Of a stretch of DNA of 64,000 bases, positions 17,096 through 27,800 are shown piece by piece (the stretch's first letter is position 1; each line of letters begins with the position of its first letter). The position numbers and the translations under genes were made by a program. The stretch comes from Gemmatimonas sp. Its GTDB lineage: Bacteria > Gemmatimonadota > Gemmatimonadetes > Longimicrobiales > Longimicrobiaceae. Location: NCBI GenBank assembly GCA_009380025.1, contig WHSP01000002.1:39475-103474 (forward strand), read 5' to 3'. Under the pieces are notes generated by a model, which was given only the letters and a program-made list of their open reading frames with translations, was not told the DNA's origin and did no database searches.

Positions 17096-18676
17096 CTACG
17101 GAACCCGCAGGATGGGATAGTGGCTGGCGCCGTCCATCACATCGCCGAGCGTTCCCCAGGTGGCGAGCCCGTCGGCGGACCGAGGTTCGAGCAACGCGAA
17201 AATCAGCCGGCCGAGGGGCTGGTCGAGAGGTATCCGGAACCAACCTTCGGGCAACGGGACCGAGTCCGACTCCCAATTTCCCTCGATGGTGCGCTCGATA
17301 CGTCCCTCGAACTCCTGATCGGCGATATCCTGCTGCTCGATGATAAACCGCTCGACCGCCAGCTCATCGCCCGTCGTCAGCGCCTCCATCGACACGCCGT
17401 GCGTCTCCAGCGTCGCGAGTACCTCAGCGAGCTCCGGAGGAACCAGGTACGCCGCGGGGACGCGTTCCTCCACTGTCGGAGCGAACGTCAGGTATTCCGA
17501 CATCCGCTCCGCTCGACGCTCGTCGGTCCGGCGTAGCATGGGCGCCCCGGAGTAGGGGTTCCGTTCCTCGGTGGTGCCGCCGAGCAGGATCTCGACGGGC
17601 TCGGCCGAGCGCTCCGGCTCCGCGCGCACCGTGAGCGTCTCCCCGACGAGTGATGTGCCGTCCACCTCTTCCACCAGTCGGCGGATCTCGGTGGCGTTCT
17701 CGTGGGCGAACCCGAGCGTCTCCTCGACGAAGAGCTTGGTGGCTACGATTCGCTCCTCGAAGGTTGCGTACGAGTATGCCTCGCTCAGCACCCCGAGCCG
17801 GTTCCTCAGGCCGAGGTAGTTGTTGTTGAACAGCGCGCGATAGTCGAAGGTGTACCACCCGCGCGACTCGCCCTCCCCCTGCAGGTTGCCATAATCGTAG
17901 AATTCCCATCCGTAGCGGCGGCGCACCTCGTCCCGCAAACGGGGAAAGAGCTCCTGATTCAGGATGCCGGTGACTCGAGGATCGGTGCTGGGGTGTAGGG
18001 GCGGCGAATAGGTGAGGTGATAGGCGTGGCGGGTGCCGTTCGTGGTGTGCAGGTCCACACCGATGTCCGGATCGTACGCGTTCAGCATCTGCGCGAACGA
18101 CCGGGCCTCCGGCGTGTCCAGCTTCATGTGGTCGCGATTGATGTTCAGCCCCTGCGCGTTCGCGCGGGTTCCCATCCCCCCGATCGGCCCGTGTTGCAGC
18201 GGCCGATTCGTGAGCTCCACTCGCTCGTTCCCGTCGGCATTCAAGACGGGGGCGACGAGGAGCACCAGCGAGTCGAGCAGCTCGCCATGCTGACCCTGCG
18301 CGACCTCTCGGAGGAGCATGAGCAACACTTCCTTGCCCTCGACCTCCCCCGCGTGGATGCCGCCCTGGAGGTAGATGACCGTCCGACCCGAGGCCCGCAC
18401 CCCCGCCGGCGATGGATCGGCAATTCGCCCCACCACGGCCAGGGGCAGCGCCCGGCCCTCCATCGTGTAGCCGAAGGTCGTGAGATGGATCAGCGGTGAG
18501 GCGTCCGCCACCGAACGCATGAAATCCCGTACGTCGACGTACCGGGTCGTCTCGATGAAGTCGGTTCGTTCTGGTGCGGTGAGCAAGGGGTCGGGAGCGT
18601 TCGTCTGAGCATCCGCGCGCGCTACGGAGAGCAGGACCGCCAGCGCGACTGCAGTCAAGGTCCGCAGGATCGTCAC
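17096..18676 (-). CDS. Secreted M14-family zinc carboxypeptidase-like protein
   Basis: 526 residues with a signal peptide (LTAVALAVLLSVARADAQ). Zinc ligands of the M14 family are visible: His 108 and Glu 111 in GGIHAGEVEGKE, and His 210 in GVDLHTTNGT. The substrate-site stretch LNINRDHMKLDTPE and the catalytic Glu candidate in LSEAYSY (about 299) are also present. The C-terminal about 200 residues form an extra domain not needed for catalysis in simple members. It should trim amino acids from peptides outside the cytoplasm. It starts 9 bp after the S9 peptidase gene stop, so the two form a minus-strand operon for extracellular protein use, with S9 first. Confidence 0.88.
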   Translation of the reverse strand: MTILRTLTAVALAVLLSVARADAQTNAPDPLLTAPERTDFIETTRYVDVRDFMRSVADASPLIHLTTFGYTMEGRALPLAVVGRIADPSPAGVRASGRTVIYLQGGIHAGEVEGKEVLLMLLREVAQGQHGELLDSLVLLVAPVLNADGNERVELTNRPLQHGPIGGMGTRANAQGLNINRDHMKLDTPEARSFAQMLNAYDPDIGVDLHTTNGTRHAYHLTYSPPLHPSTDPRVTGILNQELFPRLRDEVRRRYGWEFYDYGNLQGEGESRGWYTFDYRALFNNNYLGLRNRLGVLSEAYSYATFEERIVATKLFVEETLGFAHENATEIRRLVEEVDGTSLVGETLTVRAEPERSAEPVEILLGGTTEERNPYSGAPMLRRTDERRAERMSEYLTFAPTVEERVPAAYLVPPELAEVLATLETHGVSMEALTTGDELAVERFIIEQQDIADQEFEGRIERTIEGNWESDSVPLPEGWFRIPLDQPLGRLIFALLEPRSADGLATWGTLGDVMDGASHYPILRVP

Positions 18677-18685
18677 GTCGCTCCC

Positions 18686-21010
18686 TTACTGCTGCTCGGG
18701 AAGCTCGCCGATCCGATACTCCCTGGGGGGCTCTGCGCCCATGAGGTGTCGGACGAAGTAGTCCCAGCGTCGCCGCATCATGTAGTTGCCCGCTTCGCCA
18801 TAGCCGTGTCCGGCGTTTGGGAAGATGAGGAGGTCGAAGTCCTTGGCGGCCGCGATCAGAGCGTCGACGACGAGCATGGTGTTGTACGGAGGGACGTTGC
18901 CGTCCATGCCCCCGTGCGCCAGCAAGAGCTTGCCCTGGAGATTCCCGGCGTAGATGGGATTCGCCTCGGCCTCGTAGCTATCGCCACCATCGGAGGGGAC
19001 AAGCAGCCCCTGGTACCGTTCGCCCCAGTCGTCCTCGTAGTTCCGATTGTCGTGATTGCCGGACTCCGAGATGCCGACCTTGAAGAAGTCCGGGTGCTTG
19101 AACATGGCGGCCGCCGCTGCGAACCCGCCGCCGGAGTGTCCCCAGATTCCTGCCCGCCCGATGTCGATGAAGGGATACTGCTCGGCGAGCTCCCGCATCC
19201 CCGCGATCTGGTCGGGCAGCGTGTTGTCGCCCATACTCCCGAAGTATGCGTCCGCGAAGGTCTTCGACCGTCCCGGGGTGCCCATCCCGTCGATCTCGAC
19301 GACCACGAAGCCGAGCTCCGCGAGCGCCTGATTGTCGCCCCGCGCCGGCGTGAAGCTCCGCGAACCCACGCTGCCCGACTGTGGGCCCGGGTAGATGTTG
19401 TTCACGATCGGGTACTTCGCCGTCGAGTCCATCGAGGACGGCGTGTACATGAGCCCGTAGATGTCGGTGGTCCCGTCACGCGCCTTCATCCGGATCGGCG
19501 TTGGGGGCTTCCAGCCGGTCGCGAGCAAGCGCGAGGCATCGGCCTCCTCCAGAGTCATGAGCTGGTTGCCCTCACGATCGCGGAGCACCGTCACCGGCGG
19601 GGTATCGGGAGTCGAGTAGCTGTCGACGAAAAAGCTACCGTCTGCGGACATCGCGACAACGTGGTTCGCCTCTTCCGGGGTCAGCAGCGTCTCACTTTCG
19701 CCGTCGAAGCCAATCCGGTAGAGGTGATCGAAGTAGGGATCTCGCCCCGGCTGCTTGCCGGCGCCAAGGTAGTAGATCGTCCGTGCGGTCTCGTCGACGT
19801 GAACGATCTGCTCGACGTTCCCCTCGCCCGTCGTGATCCGGTTCTTCAGCCCACCGGTCGTGAGGTCGTAGAGGTAGAGGTGAACCCAATCATCCCGCTG
19901 CGACCACCAGATGAGCTCGCTGCTGGACGGCAGGACGCGCCACAGGTCCGACGACAGCGATGCATTCCCGATCTGGGTCGGCATCCGCTCCTCGAACAGC
20001 GTCGTCACCTCGCCCGTCTCGGCGTTCGCGACGCGGAACCACGCGGTTTTGTGGTCACGCGAGCTCGAGACGAACGCGACGTGCGAGCCGTCTGGGTACC
20101 ACTGGAGATCGCAGATGGACCCGCCACACGCGATGTGGTCGCTGACAGTCGACCGGTGAGCATCCGGCGGCATCTCCAGCTGCACTACTCGCGGTCCACC
20201 GGGCGCCTCCAGATCGACGATCACGCGGCTGATCCGAAAGATGACGCTGTCGCCGGGCAGCGGATATTTCCATGCCTCGAGCTTCGGCTGCCCGACGTTC
20301 GTGGTGACGAGGTACATCTCGCCGACGCCGCGCCCATCGTGCTGGAAAGTTGCGATCTTCTTCGAATCGGGTGACCAGGTGATAACCGGCGAGTCGCTGC
20401 GGGTCCACCCGGCGTTGTCGGTCGCGTATCCGAAGTCTTCGATTCCGTCTGTCGTCGCCTGAACCTCGACCCCCGTCGAATCGACGACCCAAAGGTTGTG
20501 GTCACGGATGAACGCAGCAGCCTGGCCATCAGGAGACAATCGCGAGCTTCGCGGCGCCCAGTCGGGGACGGTGTCCTCTTGTGCGCAGGTATAGTCGTCG
20601 AGATCGCAGCGCCAGCGCTGACCGTCGTCCAGCCGAACCGAGATCGAGCGCGCGTCGTCCCCGACGTCGACGACCTCCACGTTGCCATCCGCCACTTCGC
20701 CGTTTCCCGACGCCTCCACCAAGGCCGCTCCCAGCCGATCGGGCTCGAAGACAGAATCTCGTGTCGCATCGGCCGGATCGACGATGAACAAACCCTCTCC
20801 GTCCTCTGTGGTCGTCCGGTACCAGAACCGACCATCGTCCATCCAGGTCGGCCGTATGCCTATTCCAGTGACAAAGGGCGTCACATGCTCCGATAGGAAC
20901 CGCTCCGCCCGCGCATAATCCTCCTCCGTGAGCTGCTGCGGTTGCTGGGCGCGGACGGGTCCGACCGTCCATAGAACGGCGACCGACAGTGCGAGGAGCT
21001 GAGTGCGCAT
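18686..21010 (-). CDS. Secreted S9 prolyl oligopeptidase / DPP-IV-like peptidase
   Basis: 774 residues from the ATG at 21010, where MRTQLLALSVAVLWTVGPVRA forms a signal peptide; the track start at 21079 adds 23 residues with no signal character. The N-terminal two thirds form the beta-propeller (WSPDSKKIATFQHDGRGVGE, WYPDGSHVAFVSSSRDHKTA). The C-terminal hydrolase domain has Ser 626 in GHSGGG, Asp 703 in GMDGNV and His 735 in NAGHGYG. That triad and the preceding PGPQSGSVGS and VVEIDGMGTPGR motifs fit DPP-IV/acylaminoacyl-type enzymes that release short peptides. First gene of a two-gene operon with the M14 peptidase. Confidence 0.9.
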   Translation of the reverse strand: MRTQLLALSVAVLWTVGPVRAQQPQQLTEEDYARAERFLSEHVTPFVTGIGIRPTWMDDGRFWYRTTTEDGEGLFIVDPADATRDSVFEPDRLGAALVEASGNGEVADGNVEVVDVGDDARSISVRLDDGQRWRCDLDDYTCAQEDTVPDWAPRSSRLSPDGQAAAFIRDHNLWVVDSTGVEVQATTDGIEDFGYATDNAGWTRSDSPVITWSPDSKKIATFQHDGRGVGEMYLVTTNVGQPKLEAWKYPLPGDSVIFRISRVIVDLEAPGGPRVVQLEMPPDAHRSTVSDHIACGGSICDLQWYPDGSHVAFVSSSRDHKTAWFRVANAETGEVTTLFEERMPTQIGNASLSSDLWRVLPSSSELIWWSQRDDWVHLYLYDLTTGGLKNRITTGEGNVEQIVHVDETARTIYYLGAGKQPGRDPYFDHLYRIGFDGESETLLTPEEANHVVAMSADGSFFVDSYSTPDTPPVTVLRDREGNQLMTLEEADASRLLATGWKPPTPIRMKARDGTTDIYGLMYTPSSMDSTAKYPIVNNIYPGPQSGSVGSRSFTPARGDNQALAELGFVVVEIDGMGTPGRSKTFADAYFGSMGDNTLPDQIAGMRELAEQYPFIDIGRAGIWGHSGGGFAAAAAMFKHPDFFKVGISESGNHDNRNYEDDWGERYQGLLVPSDGGDSYEAEANPIYAGNLQGKLLLAHGGMDGNVPPYNTMLVVDALIAAAKDFDLLIFPNAGHGYGEAGNYMMRRRWDYFVRHLMGAEPPREYRIGELPEQQ

Positions 21011-21342
21011 TGCAGGGTCTGAGGTACGATCGTCGAGGAGGCCGTCGCGCTCTGAGTAGCGGGCGGGGATTCGATGCATGGAGATGATGGGGGCGGGGAT
21101 CCCCGCGCGGACGGCGAGATAATGGCCGAATCATGCCCCCCGCGATATGCTACGGTGTGGTCGGACCGATCACAAGCTACCTGCCAGTTTAGCTTGAACT
21201 TCCCGTTGACGGGACGGTCCGCGATCACGCTCCCGTTGTCGGGCTTAGGCCCTGAAAGTGTGGCCACGTTCCTGCTGTCGTAGGGTTCTGCGGCTGATGT
21301 GGAGGGGGTGGGGTAGCCGCGGAAAAGAGAAGGTCGTTCCGG
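21011..21342. other. Divergent intergenic region, no gene
   Basis: This stretch separates the minus-strand peptidase operon from the plus-strand efflux operon and should hold both promoters. No ORF here looks real. The regulator-side operator candidate is listed separately at 21343. Confidence 0.5.
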
Positions 21343-21361
21343 TCGTACAGTATAGACTAAA
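21343..21361. promoter_or_regulatory. Candidate operator 1 (efflux regulator)
   Basis: TCGTACAGTATAGACTAAA lies 28 bp before the regulator start. It shares T-Y-GTAC-N7-ACTAAA spacing with a second site at 21910-21928 in front of tolC. The pair suggests autoregulation plus operon control by the GbsR/MarR-type protein. Confidence 0.45.
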
Positions 21362-21389
21362 CGATTCCTCCCGGCTACCATTCTTTGCA

Positions 21390-21863
21390 ATGAACGACCA
21401 AGCATGGACGAAATCGGCTCGCTCGGAGCAGTTCATCGAGCTCATGGGCCGTCACCTCGAGGAGGACGGCCTACCCCGGATCGCGGGTCGGCTGATGGGG
21501 GCCTTGCTGCTCAGCGCATCCCCACGGTCGCTGGACGAGCTGACGGAGGGGCTCGCGGTGAGCAAGGCCAGCATCAGTTCCAATGCGCGGCTCCTGGACG
21601 TCCTCGGTGTGGTCGAAAAGGTCACCGTTCCCGGCGACCGGCGCGACTACTATCAGATCAGCGACGACGCGCTGAGGCGGATCCTTCTTCGCCAGATGGA
21701 GCGGAGCCGACTCTTGCTCGATCGTCTCGACGTCGGGATGGCTGCCGTCCCGGACTCGCGACCGGAGTTACAGAGGCGGTTGGCGTCATGGGCGGAGTTC
21801 ATGGGGCGGATGACCGGACGTTTGGAGGAGGAACTCGAGGGAGCGCAGAGCGAGCAGCGCTGA
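21390..21863 (+). CDS. GbsR/MarR-type winged-helix transcriptional regulator
   Basis: 157 residues from the ATG at 21390; the track ORF extends upstream through the operator candidate without domain content. A winged helix is visible: RIAGRLMGALLLSASPRSLD, the recognition helix region GLAVSKASISSNARLLDVLG, and the wing VVEKVTVPGDRRDYYQISDD. This order is that of GbsR-like members of the MarR superfamily. The C-terminal helix (WAEFMGRMTGRLEEELEG) should support dimerisation. It precedes the TolC/MFP/RND genes in the same direction and probably represses them. A related 19-bp dyad occurs in front of this gene and before tolC. Confidence 0.82.
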   Translation: MNDQAWTKSARSEQFIELMGRHLEEDGLPRIAGRLMGALLLSASPRSLDELTEGLAVSKASISSNARLLDVLGVVEKVTVPGDRRDYYQISDDALRRILLRQMERSRLLLDRLDVGMAAVPDSRPELQRRLASWAEFMGRMTGRLEEELEGAQSEQR

Positions 21864-21909
21864 CGGCGAGGGTCGGGCAGAGGTCCAACGGGCACTGTGT
21901 TCGCTTTGT

Positions 21910-21928
21910 ATTGTACGTCGCGTACTAA
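21910..21928. promoter_or_regulatory. Candidate operator 2 (before tolC-like gene)
   Basis: TTGTACGTCGCGTACTAAA contains the dyad GTAC-N5-GTAC. It matches the site at 21343-21361 in the GTAC-N7-ACTAAA pattern and lies 51 bp before the tolC-like start. Confidence 0.45.
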
Positions 21929-21979
21929 ATGGCCGATCGCGCGGGCACACGTGCGGGCAGAGAGAGCGAAGAGAGAGCG

Positions 21980-23578
21980 ATGGGAGCTTTGAGATATAGG
22001 ACATGGATGTTGGCGGGCTTGCAGGTGGTTGGCGGGGCGGTGCAGGTCGCGAGCGGGCAGGAGGCGGATCTCCCGGCTCGGGAGCCATCGGGAAGTGGGC
22101 TGGAGCTAACCCTGGACCAGGCGATAACGAAGGCGCTGGGAGAGAGTCAGGAAGTGGCGCTGGCGCGGTCGCAGGTGACGGTGGCGGACGCCCAGGTGAC
22201 CGCGGCTCGCTCGCCGATGTTCCCGCAGATCAGCGCGAACTTGGGGTATACGAAGACCTTCGCTTCGTCGTTCGATACGGGCGGAGGGTTCGAGCTTCCC
22301 GACTCGCTCCAGTTCAACCCCGACCCGAGTCTGCCGCTGGAAGAGAGGGTGAGTTACTTGGAGCAGAATGCGCCGCTAGCGGGCCTGAGCGGGTTGGGTG
22401 GGCTGTTTGGGGACCTCCCGTTCGCGCAGGAGAACGCGTATTCGGCGACCTTGAACGGCCAGCAGGTGCTGTGGTCGGGCGGGCGGCTGAGGTCGGGAGT
22501 GAACATCGCGCGCAATGCGAGGGAAGCTGCGGAGTACGCGCTCATCGAGGAGGCGGCGGAGACCGAGCTGCAGGTAAAGACGGCGTACTATCAAGTGCTG
22601 TTGGCGGATGAATTGGAGACGATCGCCACCGCCGCGCTCGAGCAGGCACAGGCGTTTCTGGATCAAGAGGAGCTGCGATTCGAGGCTGGTCAGGCGTCGG
22701 AACTGGACGTAATGCGCGCGGAGGTCACGCTCGAGAACCTCCGGCCGCAGCTGATCGAGGCGCAGAACGCTGCCGAGCTTGCCACCCTGAACCTGAAGCG
22801 GCTGACCGACATACCCGCGTCGGTGCCGCTCACGCTGACGACGGGCTTGATGGAGAACCTCCCGGCGGAGCTGGAGGAGCCCGGTCTGGATCCAGAGGTG
22901 CTGACGGCGCAGCGGGCGGCGGTCCGTTCGGCGCAGGAGCAGATCGAAATCCGGGAAGGGGAGGTGGATATCGCCAGGGGGGCCTTCCTGCCGAACGTCG
23001 CGCTTCAGATGAGCTACGGGCGGCAGGCGTTCCCCGTCGATGTCTTCGGCTTCAGCAACCTCGACTGGCGTACCGATTGGACTGCCACGCTGAGCGTGTC
23101 GGTTCCCCTCTTCACGGGCTTTCAACGTATGGCGGACGTGGAGCGAGCGCGCGCACAGCTCGAGCAGGCACACCTGCAGCTCGTGCAGCTGGAGGAGTCG
23201 GTGCAGTTGCAATACCAGCAGGCGCTGGGGGAGAAGCGGCGGGCGCAGGCCGAGATCGCCGCACGGGAGCGAACGGAGGAGCAGGCCCAACGGGTCTACG
23301 ATCTGACCGTCTTGCGCTACGACCAGGGCCTCGCGACGCAGCTGGAGGTTTCCGACGCCCGGCTGTCGCTCCTCGAGGCGAGCACCAACCTGGCCCAGGC
23401 GGTGACCAGTTTCCATGTGGCCGATGCAGGTGTATCCCGGGCGATGACGTCCGATGCCGCTGCATTGCCTAGCGTGCCGAGCACCCTGGACACGGGACCG
23501 ATCCCGGGGGCCGACGGGACACCGCAGGTGCCGGCCATTGACAGCGACCCGACCCAGCCCGCGGCTGGCGGTGTCTGA
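21980..23578 (+). CDS. TolC-family outer membrane efflux protein
   Basis: About 532 residues from the ATG at 21980, chosen because it follows GAGAGAGC and starts a signal peptide (RTWMLAGLQVVGGAVQVASG); the track start 21929 abuts the operator. Two homologous halves of coiled-coil helices are visible, each opening like LTLDQAITKALGESQEVALA and SAQEQIEIREGEVDIARGAF. Each contains the family run of strands facing the barrel (FPQISANLGYTKTF; FLPNVALQMSYG). It should form the trimeric outer-membrane duct of the tripartite pump encoded with the two following genes. The C-terminal 40 residues are Pro rich and probably disordered. Confidence 0.9.
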   Translation: MGALRYRTWMLAGLQVVGGAVQVASGQEADLPAREPSGSGLELTLDQAITKALGESQEVALARSQVTVADAQVTAARSPMFPQISANLGYTKTFASSFDTGGGFELPDSLQFNPDPSLPLEERVSYLEQNAPLAGLSGLGGLFGDLPFAQENAYSATLNGQQVLWSGGRLRSGVNIARNAREAAEYALIEEAAETELQVKTAYYQVLLADELETIATAALEQAQAFLDQEELRFEAGQASELDVMRAEVTLENLRPQLIEAQNAAELATLNLKRLTDIPASVPLTLTTGLMENLPAELEEPGLDPEVLTAQRAAVRSAQEQIEIREGEVDIARGAFLPNVALQMSYGRQAFPVDVFGFSNLDWRTDWTATLSVSVPLFTGFQRMADVERARAQLEQAHLQLVQLEESVQLQYQQALGEKRRAQAEIAARERTEEQAQRVYDLTVLRYDQGLATQLEVSDARLSLLEASTNLAQAVTSFHVADAGVSRAMTSDAAALPSVPSTLDTGPIPGADGTPQVPAIDSDPTQPAAGGV

Positions 23579-23598
23579 CCCACATAGACGACTTACTG

Positions 23599-24732
23599 AT
23601 GATTCGATCGATGCGATCGTTCGCACATATGACGGGCATCGGCCCGCTCCTGCTCTTGAGCTTCGCCGCATGCGACGATGGCGAAATCGAAGGAGCCCCG
23701 GTCGATGGGCTGGTGATCCTCGGGGAGCAGGATGTGGCCACCGCGAAGCTGAGTACCCTCACGACTGGTGTAGCCCTGACCGGTAACCTGCAGCCGTACC
23801 AGATGGTCGAAGTGAAGGCGCAAGTCGCGGGAGTGGTGACGGGCGTGGCGGCCGAGGAGGGTCAGGCGGTCGACGCTGGTGCTGCGCTGGCCCGGATCGA
23901 GGCGGAGGGTATCGTGAGCCAGGCTGCGGGGGCGCGATCTGGCGTGGCAGCGGCACAGGCGAACCTGGCTCTTGCGAGACGGCAGCACGAGTCCGCCCGG
24001 ACGCTGTTCGAGGCGGGCGCGATGTCCGAGATCGAATTCCGCACGGCGCAGGCACAGCTCGAAGCGGCGCAAGCGCAGCTTGCGACCGCGGAAGCTCAGG
24101 CCGCGGGAGCCGTCGAACAGGCTCAGCGGACCACCGTGGGTTCGCCGATCGCCGGCGAGGTCAGTGACCGCTCGGTGAACGAAGGAGAAGCGGTGAATCC
24201 TGGGCAGACGCTGTTCACGGTCGTCAACTCCGCGTTTCTCGAGCTCCAGGGCCAGGTCCCGGTCGATAAGGCAGCGCAAGTGCGCGAGGGGCAGTCGGTC
24301 GTCTTCCAGCTGGACGCGTATCCGGCCCAGGAGTTCCGCGGCTCCGTGGAGCGACTATCCCCGGTGGCGGACCCCGGAACCCGACAGGTTGGGGTCACTT
24401 TGCGCCTCCCGAACGAAGACCGGCGCCTGATCGGGGGCCTGTTCGCGACCGGCCGGGTGCTCACCGGCCCAGAGACGGAGGCTGTCGTCGTTCCGGAGTC
24501 CGCGGTCCGCGGCACGGGCGCCGATTCCCACGTCTGGGTGATCGAAAAGGGCTTGCTGGTGCGTCGAGCGGTCATGGTCGGGGCGAAAGACGACGAGCGC
24601 GGTGTGCTCGGTATCACGTCTGGGGTCCGTGCGGGTGAAATGGTGCTGGTGGCGCCTGGCGATGTGGCAGAGGGCGCGCCGGTCCAGATGGAGTCGGCTC
24701 CATCGGCGCCCGTCGAAGGGGAGGAGGGGTAA
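23599..24732 (+). CDS. RND efflux periplasmic adaptor (MFP) lipoprotein
   Basis: 377 residues. The lipobox is in LLLLSFAACDDGE, so it is anchored to the membrane by a lipid. The order is typical for the family: beta-barrel strand (VALTGNLQPYQMVEVKAQVA), lipoyl half (GVVTGVAAEEGQAVDAGAAL), long hairpin rich in Ala/Gln (AQAQLEAAQAQLATAEAQAA), second lipoyl half (TTVGSPIAGEVSDRSVNEGE) and membrane-proximal barrel (VFQLDAYPAQEFRGSVERL). It links the RND pump to the TolC-like duct. It begins 20 bp after tolC and ends just before the pump gene, so it lies in the middle of the operon. Confidence 0.92.
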   Translation: MIRSMRSFAHMTGIGPLLLLSFAACDDGEIEGAPVDGLVILGEQDVATAKLSTLTTGVALTGNLQPYQMVEVKAQVAGVVTGVAAEEGQAVDAGAALARIEAEGIVSQAAGARSGVAAAQANLALARRQHESARTLFEAGAMSEIEFRTAQAQLEAAQAQLATAEAQAAGAVEQAQRTTVGSPIAGEVSDRSVNEGEAVNPGQTLFTVVNSAFLELQGQVPVDKAAQVREGQSVVFQLDAYPAQEFRGSVERLSPVADPGTRQVGVTLRLPNEDRRLIGGLFATGRVLTGPETEAVVVPESAVRGTGADSHVWVIEKGLLVRRAVMVGAKDDERGVLGITSGVRAGEMVLVAPGDVAEGAPVQMESAPSAPVEGEEG

Positions 24733-24811
24733 CGTGGACGAGAACAGAACGGGACCCCGTCACGATCTCGAGGAGCAGGAGGCGCGTCGGAAGGTCACGG
24801 AAGGAGGCGGC

Positions 24812-27800
24812 GTGAGCGGCCTGTCGATCCGGCGGCCCGTCTTCACGGCCATGGTGATGATTGGGCTCATAGTGCTGGGTCTCTTCAGCTTCCGGCGCCT
24901 CTCGATCGATCAGTTCCCCGATGTGGACATCCCGATCGTCGCCGTGCAGACGGTCTATACCGGGGCCTCTCCCGAGACGGTGGAGCGGGAAGTCACGGAG
25001 CGGCTCGAGGAGGCGTTCAATCCGGTTCAGGGGGTGGACCGGATCACCTCGACATCGCTGGAGGGGGTCTCCTCGATCGTCGTGGAGTTCGAGCTCGGAA
25101 GGGTTGCCGAGGAGGCGGCGCAGGATATCCGCGGCCGTATCGACCTGGTCCGTAGGGACCTCCCGACGGACATCGAGTCTCCCGTGGTGCAGACCTTCGA
25201 CCCTGGAGCCGAGCCGATCCTGTCCCTCGCTCTGTCGTCGACCGAGCTCTCGGTGCCGGAGCTGACAATCCTTGCGGAGAGGGTCAGCGAGCAGTTGGAG
25301 GCGGTTTCCGGTGTGGGTCAGGTCCAGGTCGCGGGCGGACTCGAGCGCGAGATCCGGATCTTCCTGCGTCCAGATCAGATGCAGGCGCTCGGGGTCAGTG
25401 CGCAGGATATGCTCGGAGCGCTCCAGCAGCAGAACCTCGAGGTCCCGGCCGGCCGGGTCGAGCGCGGACCTGCCGAGCAGCTGGTGCGCGTCGTCGGCCG
25501 GATCACGGATGCGGAGCAGTTCGCCGACATCGTCGTCGCGACCCGCGACGGGCAGCCGGTTCGGATTCGCCAGGTCGCCCGCGTGGAAGACGCCACGGAA
25601 GAGGAGCGGTCGATCGCACTCGTCGATGACGACCGTGCGATTTCGATGGACGTCGTGAAGGTCTCGGGCGCCAACACAGTCGAGGTCGCGGACGAGGTCA
25701 AGGAGATGGTCGCGGAGGTGCAAGCGGGACTATCCGCGGGCACGACGCTGAATCTGATCCGCGACAACTCCGAGATGATCCGTCACTCGGTCGAGGACGT
25801 CATCTTCGAGCTCCTCCTGGGCGCGCTCCTCACCGTCGTGGTCGTCATGCTGTTCCTGAACGACTGGAAAGCCACGGCGATCACTTCCCTCGCTCTTCCG
25901 GTCTCGGTGGTCGCGTCGTTCATCCTGATGGACTTCATGGGCTTCACGCTCAATATCCTGACGTTGATGGCGCTATCCCTCTCGATTGGAATCTTGATCG
26001 ACGACGCAATCGTCGTCATCGAGAACATCGTTCGCCATCGCCAGATGGGACGTGACCACTTTTCCGCCGCCGCCGTCGGCACGAAGGAGATCTTCCTGGC
26101 GGTGATGGCGACGACGCTCTCCATCGTCGCCGTGTTTGTGCCCGTCGCGTTCATGGGCGGCATCGTGGGGCGCTTCTTCTTCCAGTTCGGCTTGACGGTC
26201 GCCTTCGCCGTCTTGGTCTCTCTCTTCGTCTCGTTCACGCTGACGCCGATGCTGGCCGCGTGGTGGGGCGTCGATCCGCACGACCCGGCGCACGCCACCG
26301 GGAATCGGCTCTCGCGCGGAATCGCGCGCTTCAACGCCTGGTTCGATCGCACCGCGGAAGGCTATCGGGGGGTGATCGGCTGGGCTCTGGGACATCGAAG
26401 GACCACCATTGGCCTCGCCGTCGCCGCCATGTTCGGTGCCGTCGCCCTCTTCCCGTTCATCGGCGGTGCGTTCACCCCGGAGCAGGATGAAGGCCGCTTC
26501 AGTGTCACGTTCGAGACCCCTGAGGGTTCCAGCCTGGCGTTCACCGAAGCGAAGGGCAGACAGATCGGCCGGGTGCTGCGTCAGTTGCCCGGCGTCGAGT
26601 TCACCTACACGACGATCGGCGCCGGGGTGACCGGCACCGTCACGCAGGGCAACGTATACGTCGAGATGGTTCCGTCGGGAGAGCGGGATCTTACGCAGCA
26701 GGAGGCGATGGTGCTCGCCCGCGAGCAGCTCGTGCCGCTGGTCGGAGTGAGCCCGTCGGTGTTGGTTGCCGGAGGCCTCGGCGGCGCGGCGAAACCCCTT
26801 CAGGTCAACGTCGGAGGGCCGGACATCCAGGAGCTACAGGAGATCTCAAACCAGATCGCGATGGCGCTGGGCGAGATGCCTGGAATCGTCGATATCGAGA
26901 CATCATTGGGCGATCCCCGGCCAGAGTACCGGATCGAGGTCAACCGTGCGCTGGCCAGCGAGCTCGGGCTCGACATCGGTCAGATCGCCAACACCGTGCG
27001 GCCTCTGCTCGCCGGGCAGACGGCGACGACCTGGCAGGATCCGACGGGTGAGGAGCGCGACGTAGTCATTCAGGTCGCGCCCGAGCAGCGAACGAACCTC
27101 CAGAACCTGACGAACCTTCCGATCGCGACGCCGGAGGAAGCGGAGACAGGCGGTGTGGTGACGGTGCCGCTCGGCCAGATCGCTCGGATCGAGGAAGGGA
27201 GCGCACCTTCGCAGATCGATCGGCAGGATCTGGCTCGGGTGGGTACGGTCGCCGCCAATGTCGGCCCGGGGACGTCACTGGCGCAGGCCTCCACCGAGGT
27301 TCGTGAAGCGATCACCTCGCTGAACCTGCCCACCGGCTACCAGGCGACCCTCGGTGGGGAGACGGAGCAGTTAGAGGAAACCACCGGCTACGTCGTCGAG
27401 TCGATCTTGCTCGCCGTCATCCTGATCTTCCTCATCCTCGCCTCGCAGTTCGAGAGCGTTTCGCAGCCATTCGCGATCATGTTGAGCCTCCCGCTCTCGC
27501 TGATCGGCGCGCTGCTTGCCCTGCTGATCACCGGCGACACGCTCAACATGATGTCCATGATCGGCGTGATCATGCTCTTCGGGCTCGTGACCAAAAACGC
27601 GATCCTTCTGATCGACAACGCCAACGAAAGACGAACCATGGGCCACGATCGGTGGTCCGCTCTCGTCGAGGCGGGGCGTGTCCGGCTCCGACCGATCATC
27701 ATGACCACGCTGGCGATGATCTTCGGCATGCTCCCCGTCGCGATCGGCATGGGCGAAGGGGGTGGCTTCCGCGCGCCGATGGCGCGAGCCGTGATCGGAG

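Noticed and set aside
18746-20374. 542-residue plus-strand ORF opposite the S9 peptidase
   Set aside because: Antisense shadow; no domain, while the minus frame has the complete catalytic triad.
22376-23671. 431-residue minus-strand ORF opposite tolC
   Set aside because: Antisense shadow of the TolC-like gene.
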